Source: Cudoniella acicularis
Taxonomy: Eukaryota > Ascomycota > Leotiomycetes > Helotiales > Helotiaceae
Assembly: GCA_013054445.1 (NCBI GenBank)
Contig: JAAMPI010000137.1
Coordinates: 1-61,114 of the forward strand
Direction of reading: 5' to 3'
DNA length: 61,114 nt
Both the position numbers and the translations under genes were made by a program. Positions 1 to 13,157 of the stretch are shown here, piece by piece; within the stretch, counting starts at the first letter, position 1, and each line of letters begins with the position of its first letter. The notes beneath the pieces were generated by a model, which ran no database searches, had not been told where the DNA came from, and saw only the letters and a program-made list of their open reading frames with translations.

Positions 1-920
1 TATAGATAGATAAGTCTTTTAAGTCAATATCATATTATTATTCCACATACTTGAATCACTCTCGACCTAACAGTCGACTCTTCTTCCGCTATCCACACCT
101 TAGCCGCCTACCGACGACTATATAGATATATCTTCTATATACTATATACCGCGTACTACGGTCATATACCCTTACCTCCAACAGCTTTCACACGTCAAAT
201 TTCACTCGTCGAGATGATGACGAGAAATTACCGCCGGTGCCATCTCCTTACGACCCGGAGAGGGATACCCCCCCCAAAACCTTGAAAAAGCTTACACAAT
301 TTAGATATGGGGAAAGATTCTTCGGATAGCAGTGGTTGGTTTTTGGGTTATAGACAAAGAATTCAGAGTAGGTAATGCCGAACTGCAGTGCAGAATAACC
401 TTTACCAATCATGGAGCTGATATACTTTATCGCTAGGTGCAGTGAGTAACAACATGGGAATGCACAACGGGTAAAGAGGAAATAGAGTCGGTATCATGAT
501 ATATGACCTGTAAATTGCTACTTTATCAGTTTTTGCTTCTAGATTATTGATAATTGCAAGGTATATGTTCTGTGATGAGGATGAGAGCGATTACCTCGAC
601 ACTTGTAATGGTTTCACGGGAGCTTATACGTGGCAAAGGCAATGGAATTGATTCGAAGTATGGTGATCCTCTTTGCTCCTGGCTTTAGAACTAACCATCT
701 TTAGACTTCCATTTATACAGTACTTTGTCCTGATTTGTACTTCGATGATAGCAAAACACCCACTCTTGCGGATCAACTTCGCGCGATTCGAGATAACCCA
801 TCTAAAGCAACAATTATGGACAATCTATATTGAAATAAAGGACACGCAGTGTTTCGTAAAACGCCTCATCACTACCATATACTGAGTTAAATACGAAGAG
901 GACAACTCCATTCAGGTATA
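1..920. other. intergenic, no supported gene
   Basis: TA-rich sequence with ATATA runs in the first 200 bases and a C8 run near 270. The only longer reading frame (673-885) shows no recognisable domain and starts on a non-ATG codon. I see no gene here. Confidence 0.5.
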
Positions 921-1755
921 TTGAGCAAAGCTAATTTCTATTGTCCATTTCTTAGCTTCCACTGGGGCAATTTGGTCACTAATCCTCGCACTCGAGACTA
1001 CGACCCAAAAAGGTCCGATACTGTTGTTTATGGACCAAAGAATACAAAACTTCAAGCTGCGACCTATGGGACAGCTTCCAACTCTTTAATAGCTGATGCA
1101 TATGCTATAGTGGGCTTGGCCATGCCTAAGTAGTTTCCGGAAGCGCTTCTCCTGGTTTGTACGTATAATAGCTAAACATGAGACTTCAGTTGCCACGCAA
1201 ACCTTTCAATTAAAGGATCCACCTCAACCAAGTAGTGATGATGTAGCAGACAGATTCGTCACGCTGGATGACCCTCCTGACGGCTATAAAGGACCAAACG
1301 GCACAGTAACTAGCGATAGCATTTCGAACGCGGTGCCAGATCCGGCGTATTGGCAACTAGCTTTATCGCAAACTCTTAACATGGCAGACTACGCTCCGAT
1401 CACGGTCAATCCTTCTCCGCCGACTAACCCTGTGGCTAGTCTTCCACAGTGTGGCGCCAACGGGTACACTGCATCCTATACGGTTGTGATGAGCATTCAA
1501 GCCACACTCGCTATGTTGGGTGGCCAACAATGCTGCACGGATGATATTGGAGGGTGCAAAAACATTGCATCAGATGGCCCGGTTTCTGTTGACTTGTGCT
1601 CGGATCCAAACCTGACGTTATGTGTTAATTGTGGGAGGCTTGCCGATTACGTTGCCGATGTAGCGAATAGTTGTCACACAGGTCAGGCGCCGAATATGAT
1701 GGTTGGTGGGACGCAGGATATTGTAGAAACTCCGGGTTTAAAAATCGAAATTTAG
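921..1755 (+). pseudogene. degraded or partial cysteine-rich protein gene
   Basis: Two plus-strand frames lie end to end. The first (921-1133) encodes about 70 residues with a WGN...YGPKNTK region. The second is open from about 1090 to a stop at 1755 and holds at least eight cysteines, including CGANGY, GQQCCTD, CKN and CVNCGR, spaced like a disulfide-rich extracellular protein. Neither frame has a good ATG start in the right place, and I found no GT-AG intron that joins them in phase. The C-terminal half looks coding, with balanced codons and no stop for about 220 codons. No family is recognised. It may be a truncated secreted protein or a gene whose 5' exons have decayed. Surrounding DNA is AT-rich and repeat-like, which fits decay. 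Confidence 0.35.
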
Positions 1756-4080
1756 AGTCTTGCGTTATATTTTTTAAAATCTTGTTTTTACTTGAAGTAT
1801 AACCGATTCTAACTAGTAAAATATTATGATTATAAAGTTCGTGAAAATATACCTATCCTTTTGTGTCTCGATCGTTTATATGCGCCCATCTGTAGCCTAA
1901 GCTCCCGAGAACTAGCACATCTAAACTATAATATCTTAGACATTATAAGTAATTCAACTCTGCTAATTCGCTCTAATTATAGAATATCACACCCTTGTTC
2001 AAGGAGAATTAGAAGTACCAGCATCAGAAAGAACACTTCACATATCAAAGCAAGAATGCAAACTGTATTGGTTTTTGTTTTTGAGGGATGTTTACTACTA
2101 GCTACTAAATCCCTAAACATATCATCTAACTTCAATCCCTGCTTTTTGGATAAATGGTATAAGTCTCCGTAATCGTCGTACTCTATATTTTTCACCGTCT
2201 GTTAGCTATCACTCTCTTATCCCCTCTCCCCTCCCACCTCTTTCCCACCTACTCTGAACCCCTCTAACCAACAATAAAGAAAAGCAAGAAAGAACATACC
2301 TTCGTCAAAAAATAACTAGTACTAGTACTCGTCTCACTAAAAAAAGATACTAGGCGCCGCACTGGTGATGATACAAGAACAAGCGGGGTCGATGCGGCCG
2401 TAGTAATACCAGTCTTCTAGGTAACGTCTATCGCGTGGCTTAGGTAGCTGCCGGATCCCTAAAATAATATTAGCAGTAAACCTCCGACATCTAGGATAAT
2501 ATAAGATAAGAAAAGTAATAGTATTAGATATATTTAATTCTGATATAGAAGGCTATCTATCTAATTATATATAAATATCATATTTACGACGACGAGCAAG
2601 CAGCGTAGCAGTTTCGTAGCATCTTCCAAATTAAGATATTCTAAATCGTAATCTCCTCGAGAAGATTCCCTCTCCTGTTTAAACCCTGATATCTTCATAC
2701 GTTTGCTACTTACACTCACTCAATTAAAGCTAATGAATTCCTAAAATACACTCAAACACCCTCAACTATCTCGCGCAATCTCGATAGAAACCGACTGTTA
2801 TTAACCATTAGATACAAAAGATACAACGTTACCTTCTTTTTCACTCCACTCTAGCATCCATATCATTTCGCGCAATCCCTTTCCTACTCCCTCATAATCG
2901 TATTACAAATCCCACTCACTCCTCAACGTCCTCAGTCATCCATCGCAACCCTAACCCATCCCAAAACCCAACCCAACCTCAAACACCATAACACCTCGCA
3001 CAATACTTCCCCAAAGCACCCCACAACCTGAGCCCCAAAAAAACAAAACAAAAAAAAAGAAGGGTACGTACCACACCTCCCCAAGAAACATTCCGCTCTC
3101 CCGAAAAAATCCCCACCCATAATACAAAAATAGAATACTCTATTACTCCATCCGTACTTCCTCCCTCCCTCCCTCAGTCCCCACTTCCTCCTCATTCTCA
3201 CCTCACCTCAACGACCCCGCCGCACCCGCCTGCCTTCCTCGTGCTCGGGGGTGTCCCGCCACCGACACGCATACAGCTCGCTCGCTTACTGTATTCCTTC
3301 AACTCACCACTCACCACTCACCCCGACATACGCAAGGCGCGACAATCACCAACTTACTAAGACTTTGGTACGAAAGAACCAACACCGTGGCGAATTAGCA
3401 TCAGTAAGAACTGAAGGTAAGGTTCTGCGGAGAGATTAGATAAGAGGTTTTGAAGGAGGCGAATGCGAATGGGCGGGATTACACGAGAGAGGGAAGGGAG
3501 GCTTAGCGAAGGAGGGAGGATGGAATGACAAAGGAGCTTTTTGGAAAATGAATTTGACTGAAATTGTTTTGTGTAGCCTCAGCAATTTAATTGTGATACG
3601 TTTGATGGTGGTGGTGTATGGATTTTGATGTAGTGGTTGTTTTATCTGCTGTTGCGCCGCCTCGCACATTACGGTTTAGAGAATGCGAGCGGTGCTGCGG
3701 AAAAGGGAATACCCGTAGGAGTTCTATAGGAACGGGCGAAGCTCATAAGTTAATACATACAAACACCAAATTCTTTAATCGAGGAGCTTAAGAGCGATCA
3801 ACACATGGATTTACGTCCTGCTTAAGCGGCACTTGTATAATTCCTCGATTGTTTGTCTTGACACAAAATCCTTAGTAAAAACTATTTCTGGACTTTTACA
3901 AAAAAAAAAAAAAGCTAATGACTTCCATTAGATGTATCCCAAGCCGAGGTCTTAGGATGCCCGCCTCGAGGGTGCATACTGTGGCATGCCGATATAAGAT
4001 AATCATAAACAGTGAGACCTTTAAAATCAAACGGGTTGACATAAACTCACAATTTTCTTAGAATTTTGAGAAAGACAAGA
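1756..4080. other. AT-rich to pyrimidine-rich intergenic DNA
   Basis: No gene recognised. About 1756-2860 is TA-rich with many TATA/CTATA words, as in RIP-mutated repeat remnants. Roughly 2860-3350 is strongly C/T-biased (CCTC/CACC words, a CCTCCCTCCCTCCCTC tract near 3160, an A-rich run near 3045). The frames there are low-complexity shadows of the base bias. An A14 run starts near 3900. Confidence 0.5.
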
Positions 4081-7000
4081 AGACGACGCTATCGACTTTC
4101 TGAAACTCTCCCTATCCATAGATAATTCATGATTATGGCTCGCCAGCGTGCCACCTTTTGTGTACTCACGAGCCCACCTCGGTGTTGGTCGGTGTTTGTG
4201 ATATTCCGCGCATAAACGTCCATATTGGACCTGCTACATGATGACGATAGCTTATGTGGGATAATAATCTCCCCTTCAACGGTGAGAAGGTCAATATTGA
4301 AACAAATCAATAAAACAACCCACAAGGACTAAACACGCAATGATGTCCACTGGGAACATCCTGAGCGTCAAGTATCTTAGCACAGCGTGTATTCTTTCCT
4401 TCAACAAGTGGAGGAAATGCGCATTTCATCCCAATATTTCTGAGGGCGGTTCTTGCGAGATGCAATACCCCGTTTCAATGAAGGTGCTGTGATATGGTGC
4501 ATGGCTGAGAGCGCGCGCCTCGATGCACCTAACCTCGCTGAAGAAGTGCACGTGATCAATGAAGGTGGAAGAGCCTCAATCAATTGATTAAATTCCAGCG
4601 TTTAAGGTTTTCTCGAATATGCAAACTTTGATGTCCACGGCCGTCATCGTCATTTCCCCAGACGCTCCGGTCTGGAGAAACAAATCGTTTCTTTCTGATT
4701 TGTCCTTTGTTGCAACAGGTTGATGTGCACTCAGTTGTTTCATTGGCCAAGCGACCAGAGCGCATCACAGACAAAATTTATTGAGAGCCAATACCGCGCG
4801 CTACAACCCCCCACGACAGCGTTAAAACTTCAACACCTGACAGAAAGGAATGGTAGATCGGTCTCGAAAAGAGAAATGAGTCGAGAATCGAGCGCTTAGA
4901 TTCACCTCCTGGAGTCATGGAGTCATAGAAGATAGGTAGGTATTTTTCGAAAGTTTGTGGGCGCGCACTCGAGCAAGTTGAAGCAGCCTGGACTCCGAGA
5001 GAAAAGGCGGGTGGGCAGGCAGGCCATCTATATTCTTCCGATGCAGAATGATGAATCATGATGAATCAGAGGGCTTCGCTCGAATGCGACGGTTTTATGG
5101 TAGTGGTTGCCGGTGGCTGGCCTGGCTGCAAGACACAACACCCGCTGCTCAAGGCTGAAAGGAGCATTTCAGTCTCCGGCGCTGTTCCCGCCCAGAGTCT
5201 TCCCAACTCCCAAGTGGCCCCCTCTCCACGTTTGTAGCACGCGAGATTCCCAGATTCCCAGATTCCCATCCGGCTTGGCTTCTGCGTTACAGTGTTTCTC
5301 GAGTTGGACCAGTGTTCGAGTTTCTGCCGCCGTTTTGTTCTCAGTTCTCATTCTGATGTTGCTCAGCCCCCCCCACCCACGAGTAAAAGATGCGACAGAT
5401 CAGTCTGCGGGGCCGCAAAAGCTCGTGCTCAGAGCGGTGAAAGCCCGAAGAGGAGGCTCTGTGAGTGGGCGAGGGCACCGTTCTGCACTTTGTAACTCGT
5501 AGAGTCGTAGGCAAGAGCGGACCTCAGCAACTCGATTCGAAGCCTGACAGCCTCTGAGCACCTGAAAACCCCCGATGCGGTCAGCGCAACCAATAAACGG
5601 AAACATGACCCAAACGGCTTTCTGGGTGGCCTCTGAGCCTTGCCGAGCAGGAGATTTCGTCTGATTGGACAGGCGGCTTCACTGGGTGTACAAGGCACCG
5701 CTTTATGCTGTGCCTCGATATTAAAATTAATATACGGCTGGCGAGCGCCGCGTAGGATTCGATATTTGATGCGCAGGCCTGGGCTGCTACAATGATTCCA
5801 TCTTTTGATGGCAGCCGTAAAGATGTGAAGCATAACACATGGAAGATATAGCGCTGGCTCGAAGGGGGAGGCATGGAGTATGGAATCTCGACTTCCCACA
5901 ACATGGCGGCGGGGCTTGGCGTGGAGGTGTGAAAGAAACACTGTGACTGTGAAAAGTCACGGCCTCAAACATAGCGGCCCCTGAGTTGGCCTGCTCGCAG
6001 GGGCACACCACCAACAAACAGGGTCCGTCGCCTGTTTCATGCCATTTCACCAAACCGCTTCCAGCCAACGCCCCAGGTACGGCTTTCGTTAGCGCGGAAG
6101 TCGGCTGCCATTGCAGGCATTCGAGGCACGCTTTGGGCTATTTTCGGCGCCACGCCAACGGGAAAGGTACGACGTCGACTACCACTGAGCTTGAACACAG
6201 GGACGAGCAACGGCCCTGCTGGGGATGTTTGGCCAGCTCCGACGAGAGGTTTTGAGAGCGCGTTCAGGGCGGCGGCGATAGCGACCGAAAGGGCTCAGAA
6301 AAAGCTGTGTCCTCCGGTGCGCTGCGCTGCGCTGCTGCCCGGTCTGAACCAGAAACTCTACCGCCCTCGACGAATCACAGCAGCCAGGCATGTGAACATT
6401 GATTTTAGATTAGATCGCAACGCGAATAAGCCAGAGCAATTGCGGCAGAAGCCACAGAACAGAACACCATTCTTTCTTCTCTCTCTGAGGCTTGTTGCTA
6501 TCTCCTCCCCCTCAATCTTGACACGGTGCCAGTCTCCCGTTTGTCCGCAGTCGCAGTGGCTGTCCCTGAACCAGAGTCCCTCGCATCGCGTCGCGGACCC
6601 GCAGAGAACATCCCTCCTCCTGCCTCCTTCGCCATCCTCGCCGAGCTCCGCCAGGGATCCAGCAGACACTCCCTAAACTGCGATTGCTAGTCTTCTGGAG
6701 CCCCTAGGTTCGGCCCTTGTGCATGCTAACAAGTTACGTTCAGCGTCGATACTCGCATACTTTGTACTCGAGGTGAACTGTTCTGCTACACAGCGTTCAA
6801 GAGACGCCGATTACGCCTTTGTCCAACTTCGACATCCCCAGGTGAAGAGAAGATTGCAGATTGGGGCACATCACAGCCGAAAGGATCATCAAGCAGCTTG
6901 CTCTGCCATCGCTCTCCAGATTCCCAGCAGTCCTTCCCTCGAGTCTTCTCTGTACGACATCTTCACCCACCGCGGTTCTTTCAATTACCTCCTCTTCCGG

Positions 7001-7781
7001 ACATTCTTTTTCCATCGTTATATCTGCGACGTCCACGTACTTTACGAATAGTAAACCACGCGCGTTGACCGGGTCTACGCCGCAGCGCTCAACGCATTGA
7101 GCATTACGGAGACTGATTTTCGGTTCACTGTTGTTCTGTCGATCCAATTTGCAGGGCAGGTCCTCACCTCATTCGTGGCCCGTGGAAAATCGTACGTCCG
7201 CTCGCTCCCTCCAACAATTCCTTTCTCTGATTCTCCTACAGGTCGATTCCGACGCATCGAAATCTCATTCTTCCACTTTCTTCGTAGGCTTGGAGGAGGT
7301 TTGCAAGCACTCGCTAGAACTCCTGTCGAATCCTATCCGGCTTGGCCTAGTTTCAAAGTCCACCCGAGCAAACGTACTGAGGCTTGCCTCTTTGACTTGG
7401 TCTGTTTCAGCCAGGTTCGCCCTCAAGCTTCACCAAACCAAACTTCCGAAAATACTCTAGGTCTTGTCTCGAGGCTCTTGTGTCGAGTTATCGGTTCGAA
7501 TTACTGCTGTCGTTTGGATATCTCTGGATGAAGTAGTTGGGCTTGGGTGTGGCGACATCCATCGAGTTGAACTCCTCCTTTCTGGTCACATCTGACCTCG
7601 ACGGCTTTGACAGCATTCTTTCATTTGCAGGTCACCAATTGTTATATTCGCATCGAAGCTGCCCCTTATGTCTCCATAGACTCGCAGATCAAAGTACAAC
7701 AAATCGGCCAGACCGAATTCGTGGCAGGGCGCCCATCGAACGACGTTCTCGTCTGTACGACCACGAACCTCGAATACAATC
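4081..7781. promoter_or_regulatory. long GC-rich region upstream of the kelch-like gene
   Basis: About 3.7 kb of higher-GC sequence with many short overlapping frames on both strands, none recognisable. Near 5246 the word CAGATTCCC is repeated three times in tandem. From about 6470 to 7780 the plus strand is pyrimidine-rich (CTCTCC, TTCCCTC), typical of fungal promoters and 5' leaders. I read the distal part as promoter plus long leader of the gene starting at 7782. A small uORF-rich leader or a non-coding transcript cannot be excluded. Confidence 0.35.
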
Positions 7782-10044
7782 ATGTCTCTACCACAGCCTG
7801 CTGTTCCTCTGGAGGATTCCTGTTCGACTCTGTTCAACAACACTCTTTACACATACACGTCTCAGGCATTTCAGTCGCTTCCCATAGTCCAAGGCGCAAT
7901 ATGGGCGGATTTGAGTATGGGCGTTGCAGTTAGTGGGGGCGTATGCGTGAAGTCGACACCGCCAAACAATACAGCCGCCGCAGCGTTATGGATTGTTGGT
8001 GGACAATCCAACGACACGAACTACCAAGGATTGCAACGATACACCTTCGCAGATGAGAAATGGGAGACGTTGACACCATCTACTGCAGTCACACAGAACA
8101 GACTTTATCACAATGCCGTGTATTTAAATTCATCGGATTCCATACTGATCTATGCTGGAACCCAGGACGGAAGTAAGCAGGCCACTTCGCAAACCTTTAC
8201 CATCCAGGCTTCAGAACCTTATTCCGTCTTGGCATATGAAGCCTTTCTTGCACCACCCGCCATATCCCCTTTATTGATTCCGTGGTCAGAGAGTGAGGCA
8301 GTGTATATTGGAGGAAGCGACACTAACACAAAAGCCATGCTTTTCTCGGCCACATCCTCATGGGAAGATTCCAATTCGACCTTGGCCGTACCCATTTCCG
8401 ATAGCTCGATAAAAGCTGTTATTATTAACGGAGACGATAGCAGCAAGTCAATGTATACCTTTGACATGTCTGTTTCCCCCAATAAGGTCAACCGGACAAT
8501 TTTAGTGGACGGGAATGGCAACCCAGTTCAAAATGCGCAAGCGCAACCCCACAAAAGAGACCTTTGGGAGGAGAGACCAGCAAAGCGTGTCAGGAGAAGC
8601 ACTTTGACCGTTGCAGACTGGCCAGCTTACAACGATACGTTAGCACCATCCAGTACCAGGACAGCATACTCCATCGCACGGGATCAAAGCGGACTCGTTG
8701 TGATTTCTGGAGGGAATGAGTCTGATGTGCTCTGTATGTTCAAGGCGAGAGACAATTGCTGGGTCAACGCCACGCAGGTATTATCAAAGGCACAAACGGA
8801 CCAGGCAAGTGGATTGGGGTCTGCAGTATCAGCGGCGTCCGTACCTTCAACAACCCCATCAGAAACCACAGCTGCAAGTGCGTCCTCGGCAGCTGTATCG
8901 GCAGCATCGGCAACTTCGGCGCCAAGTATGGGCAATAATTCAGATCCACCCGTCCCTGTCAAGGTCCTAGGTGCAGTGTTAGGTTCGATTTTAGGTTTCG
9001 CCTTGCTATTTTTGGGTATCTTGTTCCTGTTGCGTTGGAGACAGAAACGTCGGTACTATGCTGATCTTGGGCATCAACGACGATCCAGTGGAATTCCAGA
9101 CGAGAAAGATGCCATGGGATTTCCAGGACCGCGGATTGCCACAAATGAGCACGACGAGACAAGTCCATGGTCACGAAACCAGTGCTTCACAGGGATCTTT
9201 CTCATCAATGGCAATTTTGATGGGTAGAGTCGGACATAAGAGAGGCAGTGCAAGTGTAGGGAGCGACTCAAGCAGCCAATTCAACAAGAAATATAAGACT
9301 GCCATCAGCAAACCCATCCCACAGGAGCAATTCTTATCCGCGGTTAGAGAAGCACCAAGGGAAGAGCCAGTTTCATTCCCGACAGAGGATAGAAACAAAC
9401 CTCCACTTACCAAACCGCGCGGTCTAAGTAGGATACGCGGGAGTATGAGGAGGAGCTCGGGATGGAATAGATATTGGTCAGGGGGGAGTTCCATGAACAT
9501 TCTTGGTTTCGGATCCGGATCAAAACGAACCACCTATGATGAAGGCTCCGATAGAGATTCGGGGTCCCAATATTCGGATCAACATCGTAGTGGGGTTACA
9601 CAACTTACACAACCTTCAGCGCTGCCGCCGCCTTTGAAGATCCCAGGACAACCTGAACTGAACAGGGTTGCTTCGGCCAGTCCGACGATCGCCAATCATT
9701 CCAACCAATATGCGTTGTCAAGGGAAATGTCGGGCACGATTGAAAGACCTGGTTCAATGAGCTCTTTTTCGTCGTATACCGATGATCGTCTCGACGCTTT
9801 TTCGAGTGGTGTTCCGGCAAGTGTACACGAGCAAACCGCTTGGACACCTGTTGAAGCAGGGCAAGGCTGGGGACGAGCGAATAGTGACGCTTACTCGGAG
9901 AGCGTATATACTAATCTTCCTCGCGGACCCACCAACAATCTTCCAAAAGATCTTCGTTTCCCGACTCCACCTGGGCAACGGCCACCTCCACCAAAGCCAA
10001 CCAACGATATGAGTTGGCTTAATCTGGGGAATGAGAGAGTTTGA
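7782..10044 (+). CDS. kelch-like beta-propeller membrane protein (frame interrupted once)
   Basis: The ATG at 7782 opens MSLPQPAVPLED. An extracellular-type N-terminal half follows, with kelch-like segments (ALWIVGGQS, AVYIGGSD, GLVVISGGNES), several N-x-S/T sites and a Ser/Ala-rich stalk (about residues 350-390). One transmembrane helix spans about residues 395-418 and ends in basic RWRQKRRYY. The cytoplasmic tail is Ser/Pro-rich, with SFSSMAILMGRV, NKKYKTAISKPIPQE and a C-terminal PTPPGQRPPPPKP. This is a conserved filamentous-fungal architecture, often auto-annotated as a CLF1-like splicing factor; that label is doubtful for a membrane protein. The reading frame changes once, at the CC of 9123-9124. 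Skipping one C joins GF to QDRGLPQM, and no GT-AG intron gives the needed phase. Length would be about 753 residues. I favour a sequence error over a real break. Confidence 0.7.
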
Positions 10045-10906
10045 ACTCCGACCTGAGCGCAACATTTGCTCATTATACATATACATATATATACATACTT
10101 TCTCTTCTTGTCAGTCACTTTTAGCGAAGTTTTTTGTTTCTATAGCATGTCCGGGGTTCGGGCGCGAGTTCATTAGCGCTTAAGAGAAGATCAAAAAGTA
10201 GATGGCGAGACTTTTGGATTCATTTTCTCATGGCGTTTTCATCAATCATTTTCTGCTTCGCTTCTTACAAGAATGCGAGGGCGGATGGGATGCATTGTAC
10301 TAGAATTTTTGCATAACGACGTCAGCATATTTGTTGGATCATTTCAACGCTGATACCACACCGCCTATCACTGGCAATTACGCCCTTGGATGTTTAATGC
10401 TTAAAGTTGAGAGGTTGTTGTCTTATTCCCACCTGATTTGGGTGGGAAGTGCGGGTGGAAGATGAGGAGAGAGAGGAGAGGAGGGAAATGTTTGATATGG
10501 TAGCCGCTGTGATGGCGGGAGATGAAATCAAAACTCTTATCAATACTTTGTGATCTTCTCACTATGTGCCTACTTTTTTTCGCTCTCTGAAGTGACCATC
10601 TGATGTTGAGGCGCAGGTTGTTTGTAGAGATTGGTAGATTGCATATAGCGGTTGTCTTGGCTGTTTTGGCAACTACTGAGAGTCGCGTAGCACCTACATA
10701 AACTAGGTCTCATGGTAGAAGACTTAGTTGCCGTGAAAAAGAGCAGCTAGAGGGAAAATTTCAGAGTATGAAGAGGGTAGTATTGTGATGGAATTCAGTA
10801 TGACTACTGAGCTTACTAGTAGTAGTCAAGCTATGCTCGAATATCTCTAGAACTTCAACACCTCCGAATTAACTCAACCCCATCTTCATGACTCTCCCAG
10901 CCAGCG
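10045..10906. other. intergenic between convergent genes
   Basis: This holds the 3' flank of the kelch-like gene, with a TATACATATA tract near 10080, and the 3' flank of the minus-strand 2EXR gene. No further gene is seen. Confidence 0.5.
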
Positions 10907-11918
10907 TCAAATATCTCTGGTCGTCACCGCCTCAACGAACCTAACACTCGGGGTATTCAATAGCAAAGGGTTTCCCGTTGGCAACTTCTCGCAAAACCGC
11001 TCAATTTCTCCTCTCCATATTTGTGTCGCTAACACTGGTGTAAGGGTTATTAGTTACAGTTACCTCGTGGAGTAGGGACACTACTTACAAAAAATCGATA
11101 AATTCAGTATCGAAAACAGAGTACGCAATTTATTATCTCTGCGTTCTTGTCTAATTTGGGCGTCAGCTGCGGCTCTCCATTGCCATGTTTCGTTCTTGAG
11201 GAGGCCTGAGCCGCCGGAGATTTGGGGGAGGCCTAGTTCCCAGGGCGTTTGGCGTGGTTCGATGAATATTGGTTGTTCGTATGGTTTAAGTGTGGGCTTG
11301 TTAACGACAATAAGGACCTTCTCCAAGGAGGGTGTAACGGTGCGTTGTAAGAGGTACTCTAGGTATGCTTTCCCGCTTTGTCGGGACTGTACTATTTCCG
11401 ACATTGAGGGTTCATAGTCGTACGTCTTGTGCCATTCGCGGTAGTCGACGGCTATAGTTCGGATATTTTTTAATAATCTTGTATTGGCGGCGCTCAATTG
11501 TTCCAGGCGAAAATCCGTGTTGTCCAAGTAGAGAATGTCGGATGAGGGGTTGGTGAGGAGCTGAGGAAAATTCGAAGTGGGGTAGAAATTCTTCTTGATT
11601 TTCACAACCTCGTCTCGTGCTTCCTTACTGACGTTGTAGAGTGGGCATCGGAGAGATGTGCTTTTTAGGAATTGGGGGTCCTGGCCTGGGCGGAGACCGA
11701 TGACGATGGGTGTTCTGGCTGCAGCTGCCCAGATCAAGAGGCGAAGTTCGTTTGGGAGCTGGGAGAACAATTCAAAGGTTCCTTCTGTTTTTGGGACGGT
11801 CTTTTTTTTTGTCGCCGAGTTGGGATGTTTCTTTTCTTCGTACCCTTCGGGTCGTCACAGAAGGCATGACGCCGTCGGTATTGAAGCCGAGAGGGAAATA
11901 TCTTTTCGGAACAGACAT
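10907..11918 (-). CDS. 2EXR-domain protein 1
   Basis: Minus strand, two exons: 11089-11918 and 10907-11034. The intron (11035-11088, 54 nt) has a GTAAGT donor and a CTAATAAC branch region. The protein carries the fungal 2EXR signature: FELFSQLPNELRLLIW, then PLYNVSKEARDE, later YLDNTDF. Exon 2 supplies the usual C-terminal NTPSVRFVEA followed by a stop at 10907. 2EXR proteins are abundant in Leotiomycetes and of unknown function. The domain frame has no ATG. The only suitable ATG (11918, MSVPKRYFPLGF) is in another frame, and the two meet at a nine-base A run (11802-11810 on the plus strand), where one extra A would align them. Either the run was miscalled or the allele is broken. The second exon was found by splice-site reading and is well supported. 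Confidence 0.65.
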
Positions 11919-13157
11919 GTTGGAAATTTGTGCTTTGCGGATTTTTGAAGAGTCGAAGATGTGCGCGAGATGAGGAAGAGATGTGATGTGTTAAGTTTGA
12001 AGAGCCGGGTCGAAGAGGGTCTAGATTAGCGTGAAGAGTAGTGGGGAAACTTGACATCTCGAACGTTTTTTTAGAGGAAGGTTCCGACCCTTTATGGACA
12101 AGTACTTATAATGTAGTTAGCCTCGTCTGCTATGGTCACGTGGAAACGGCAGCTAATTCAATTCTTCAGTAGAATGGTGAAGTAAATAGTGGGTTGGACC
12201 TGTTTCGGAGGCATGAAAAAATGTAGCATCTTGAGAAGACATGAAATATTGGCAGGGGTTGTACATTTGGGGAAATGAAGTAAGTTACAATTTGATCTCG
12301 CACTGCCACTACCGGGCTCATAATAATTTTGAATACTTGGATGCTGATTCATTTGTACAGCTAGCGAAGAATTCAGATGGAAAGTCAAGCAAGCCGTCAC
12401 TAGTCAAACCTCGAGATTGGTCAAAGTGGGTTGTGCCTGAAATCAAATTCATGGATGTCGTGAATGCCAGCAGTCTTGTGGCTAAATGAACTGGATGCTA
12501 TGGTGCTACGATATGGGGGATGAGTGGGAAGACAATATGTTAAGTCTTGAGAGGAGTATACATATGTGTAGATTAATGATTTCTCTTTCGGAGAGCGAAG
12601 CTGCTATGGCGGTTTAGCTCTTTCCCAGTAATCAAAGGTATACGAAGGATGGGCTACTAGCTCTCTAATAGTAAATGTACAATGTACTTAATAGCCCCAC
12701 GCTTCTTTCCTAATACGATCTGTTTTCTTTGAGTATTTCTCCTTCTGTTAGTGCTTGTCGTGAAAGTTATGGAGCCTGAGTTTGCAAAAATACGCCGGTT
12801 GTCAACCCAACCTGCAGCAGCTTCAACACTTGAACACTTGACTCGTTTCAATTCAATTTTTCGCGAAACGAATTAACTGACAGAAAGTAACTTCGATCTG
12901 GCTCTATCACTATTTAATTTAGATCAAATTAAAATTCGTGAAGAAATTGTTATTTCGCAGTGTTGAAGGTGGGGGAGGGGGGGAGGAGGCTTTGACTACG
13001 CGTGGGATTGGCTCGGAATCACACACAACACTTCAGATTAATAAAATAATTACCAAGTTTGAAAGTCATCCCGAGCAAGTAGACCGAAAATTGAGAACAG
13101 CTTAAATCGCTTCTTTCTTCCTGCACAACTAAAATGAAGTCCCGCAAGGCGATGGTT
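11919..13157. other. intergenic
   Basis: About 1.2 kb without a recognisable gene. The short frames at 12158-12489 lack domains and overlap on opposite strands. A G-rich run lies near 12970 (GGGGGAGGGGGGGAGG). Confidence 0.45.

Noticed and set aside
2932..3669. Open frames on both strands in the C/T-rich region
   Set aside because: They follow base bias (Gly/Trp/Phe-rich or Ser/Pro/His-rich), lack domains and have no splice or start context.
5107..7531. Many 60-170-residue frames on both strands
   Set aside because: They overlap heavily, none has a recognisable motif, and GC-rich sequence makes long random frames likely; treated as upstream region.
9053..9126. A short intron to explain the frame change in the kelch-like gene
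   Set aside because: All GT-AG pairs tried in this interval (21, 36, 39, 47, 56, 74 nt) give the wrong phase.
8219..9271. Minus-strand frames inside the kelch-like gene
   Set aside because: Antisense shadows of a well-supported coding strand.
12158..12489. Short frames on both strands
   Set aside because: They overlap on opposite strands without domain or splice support.
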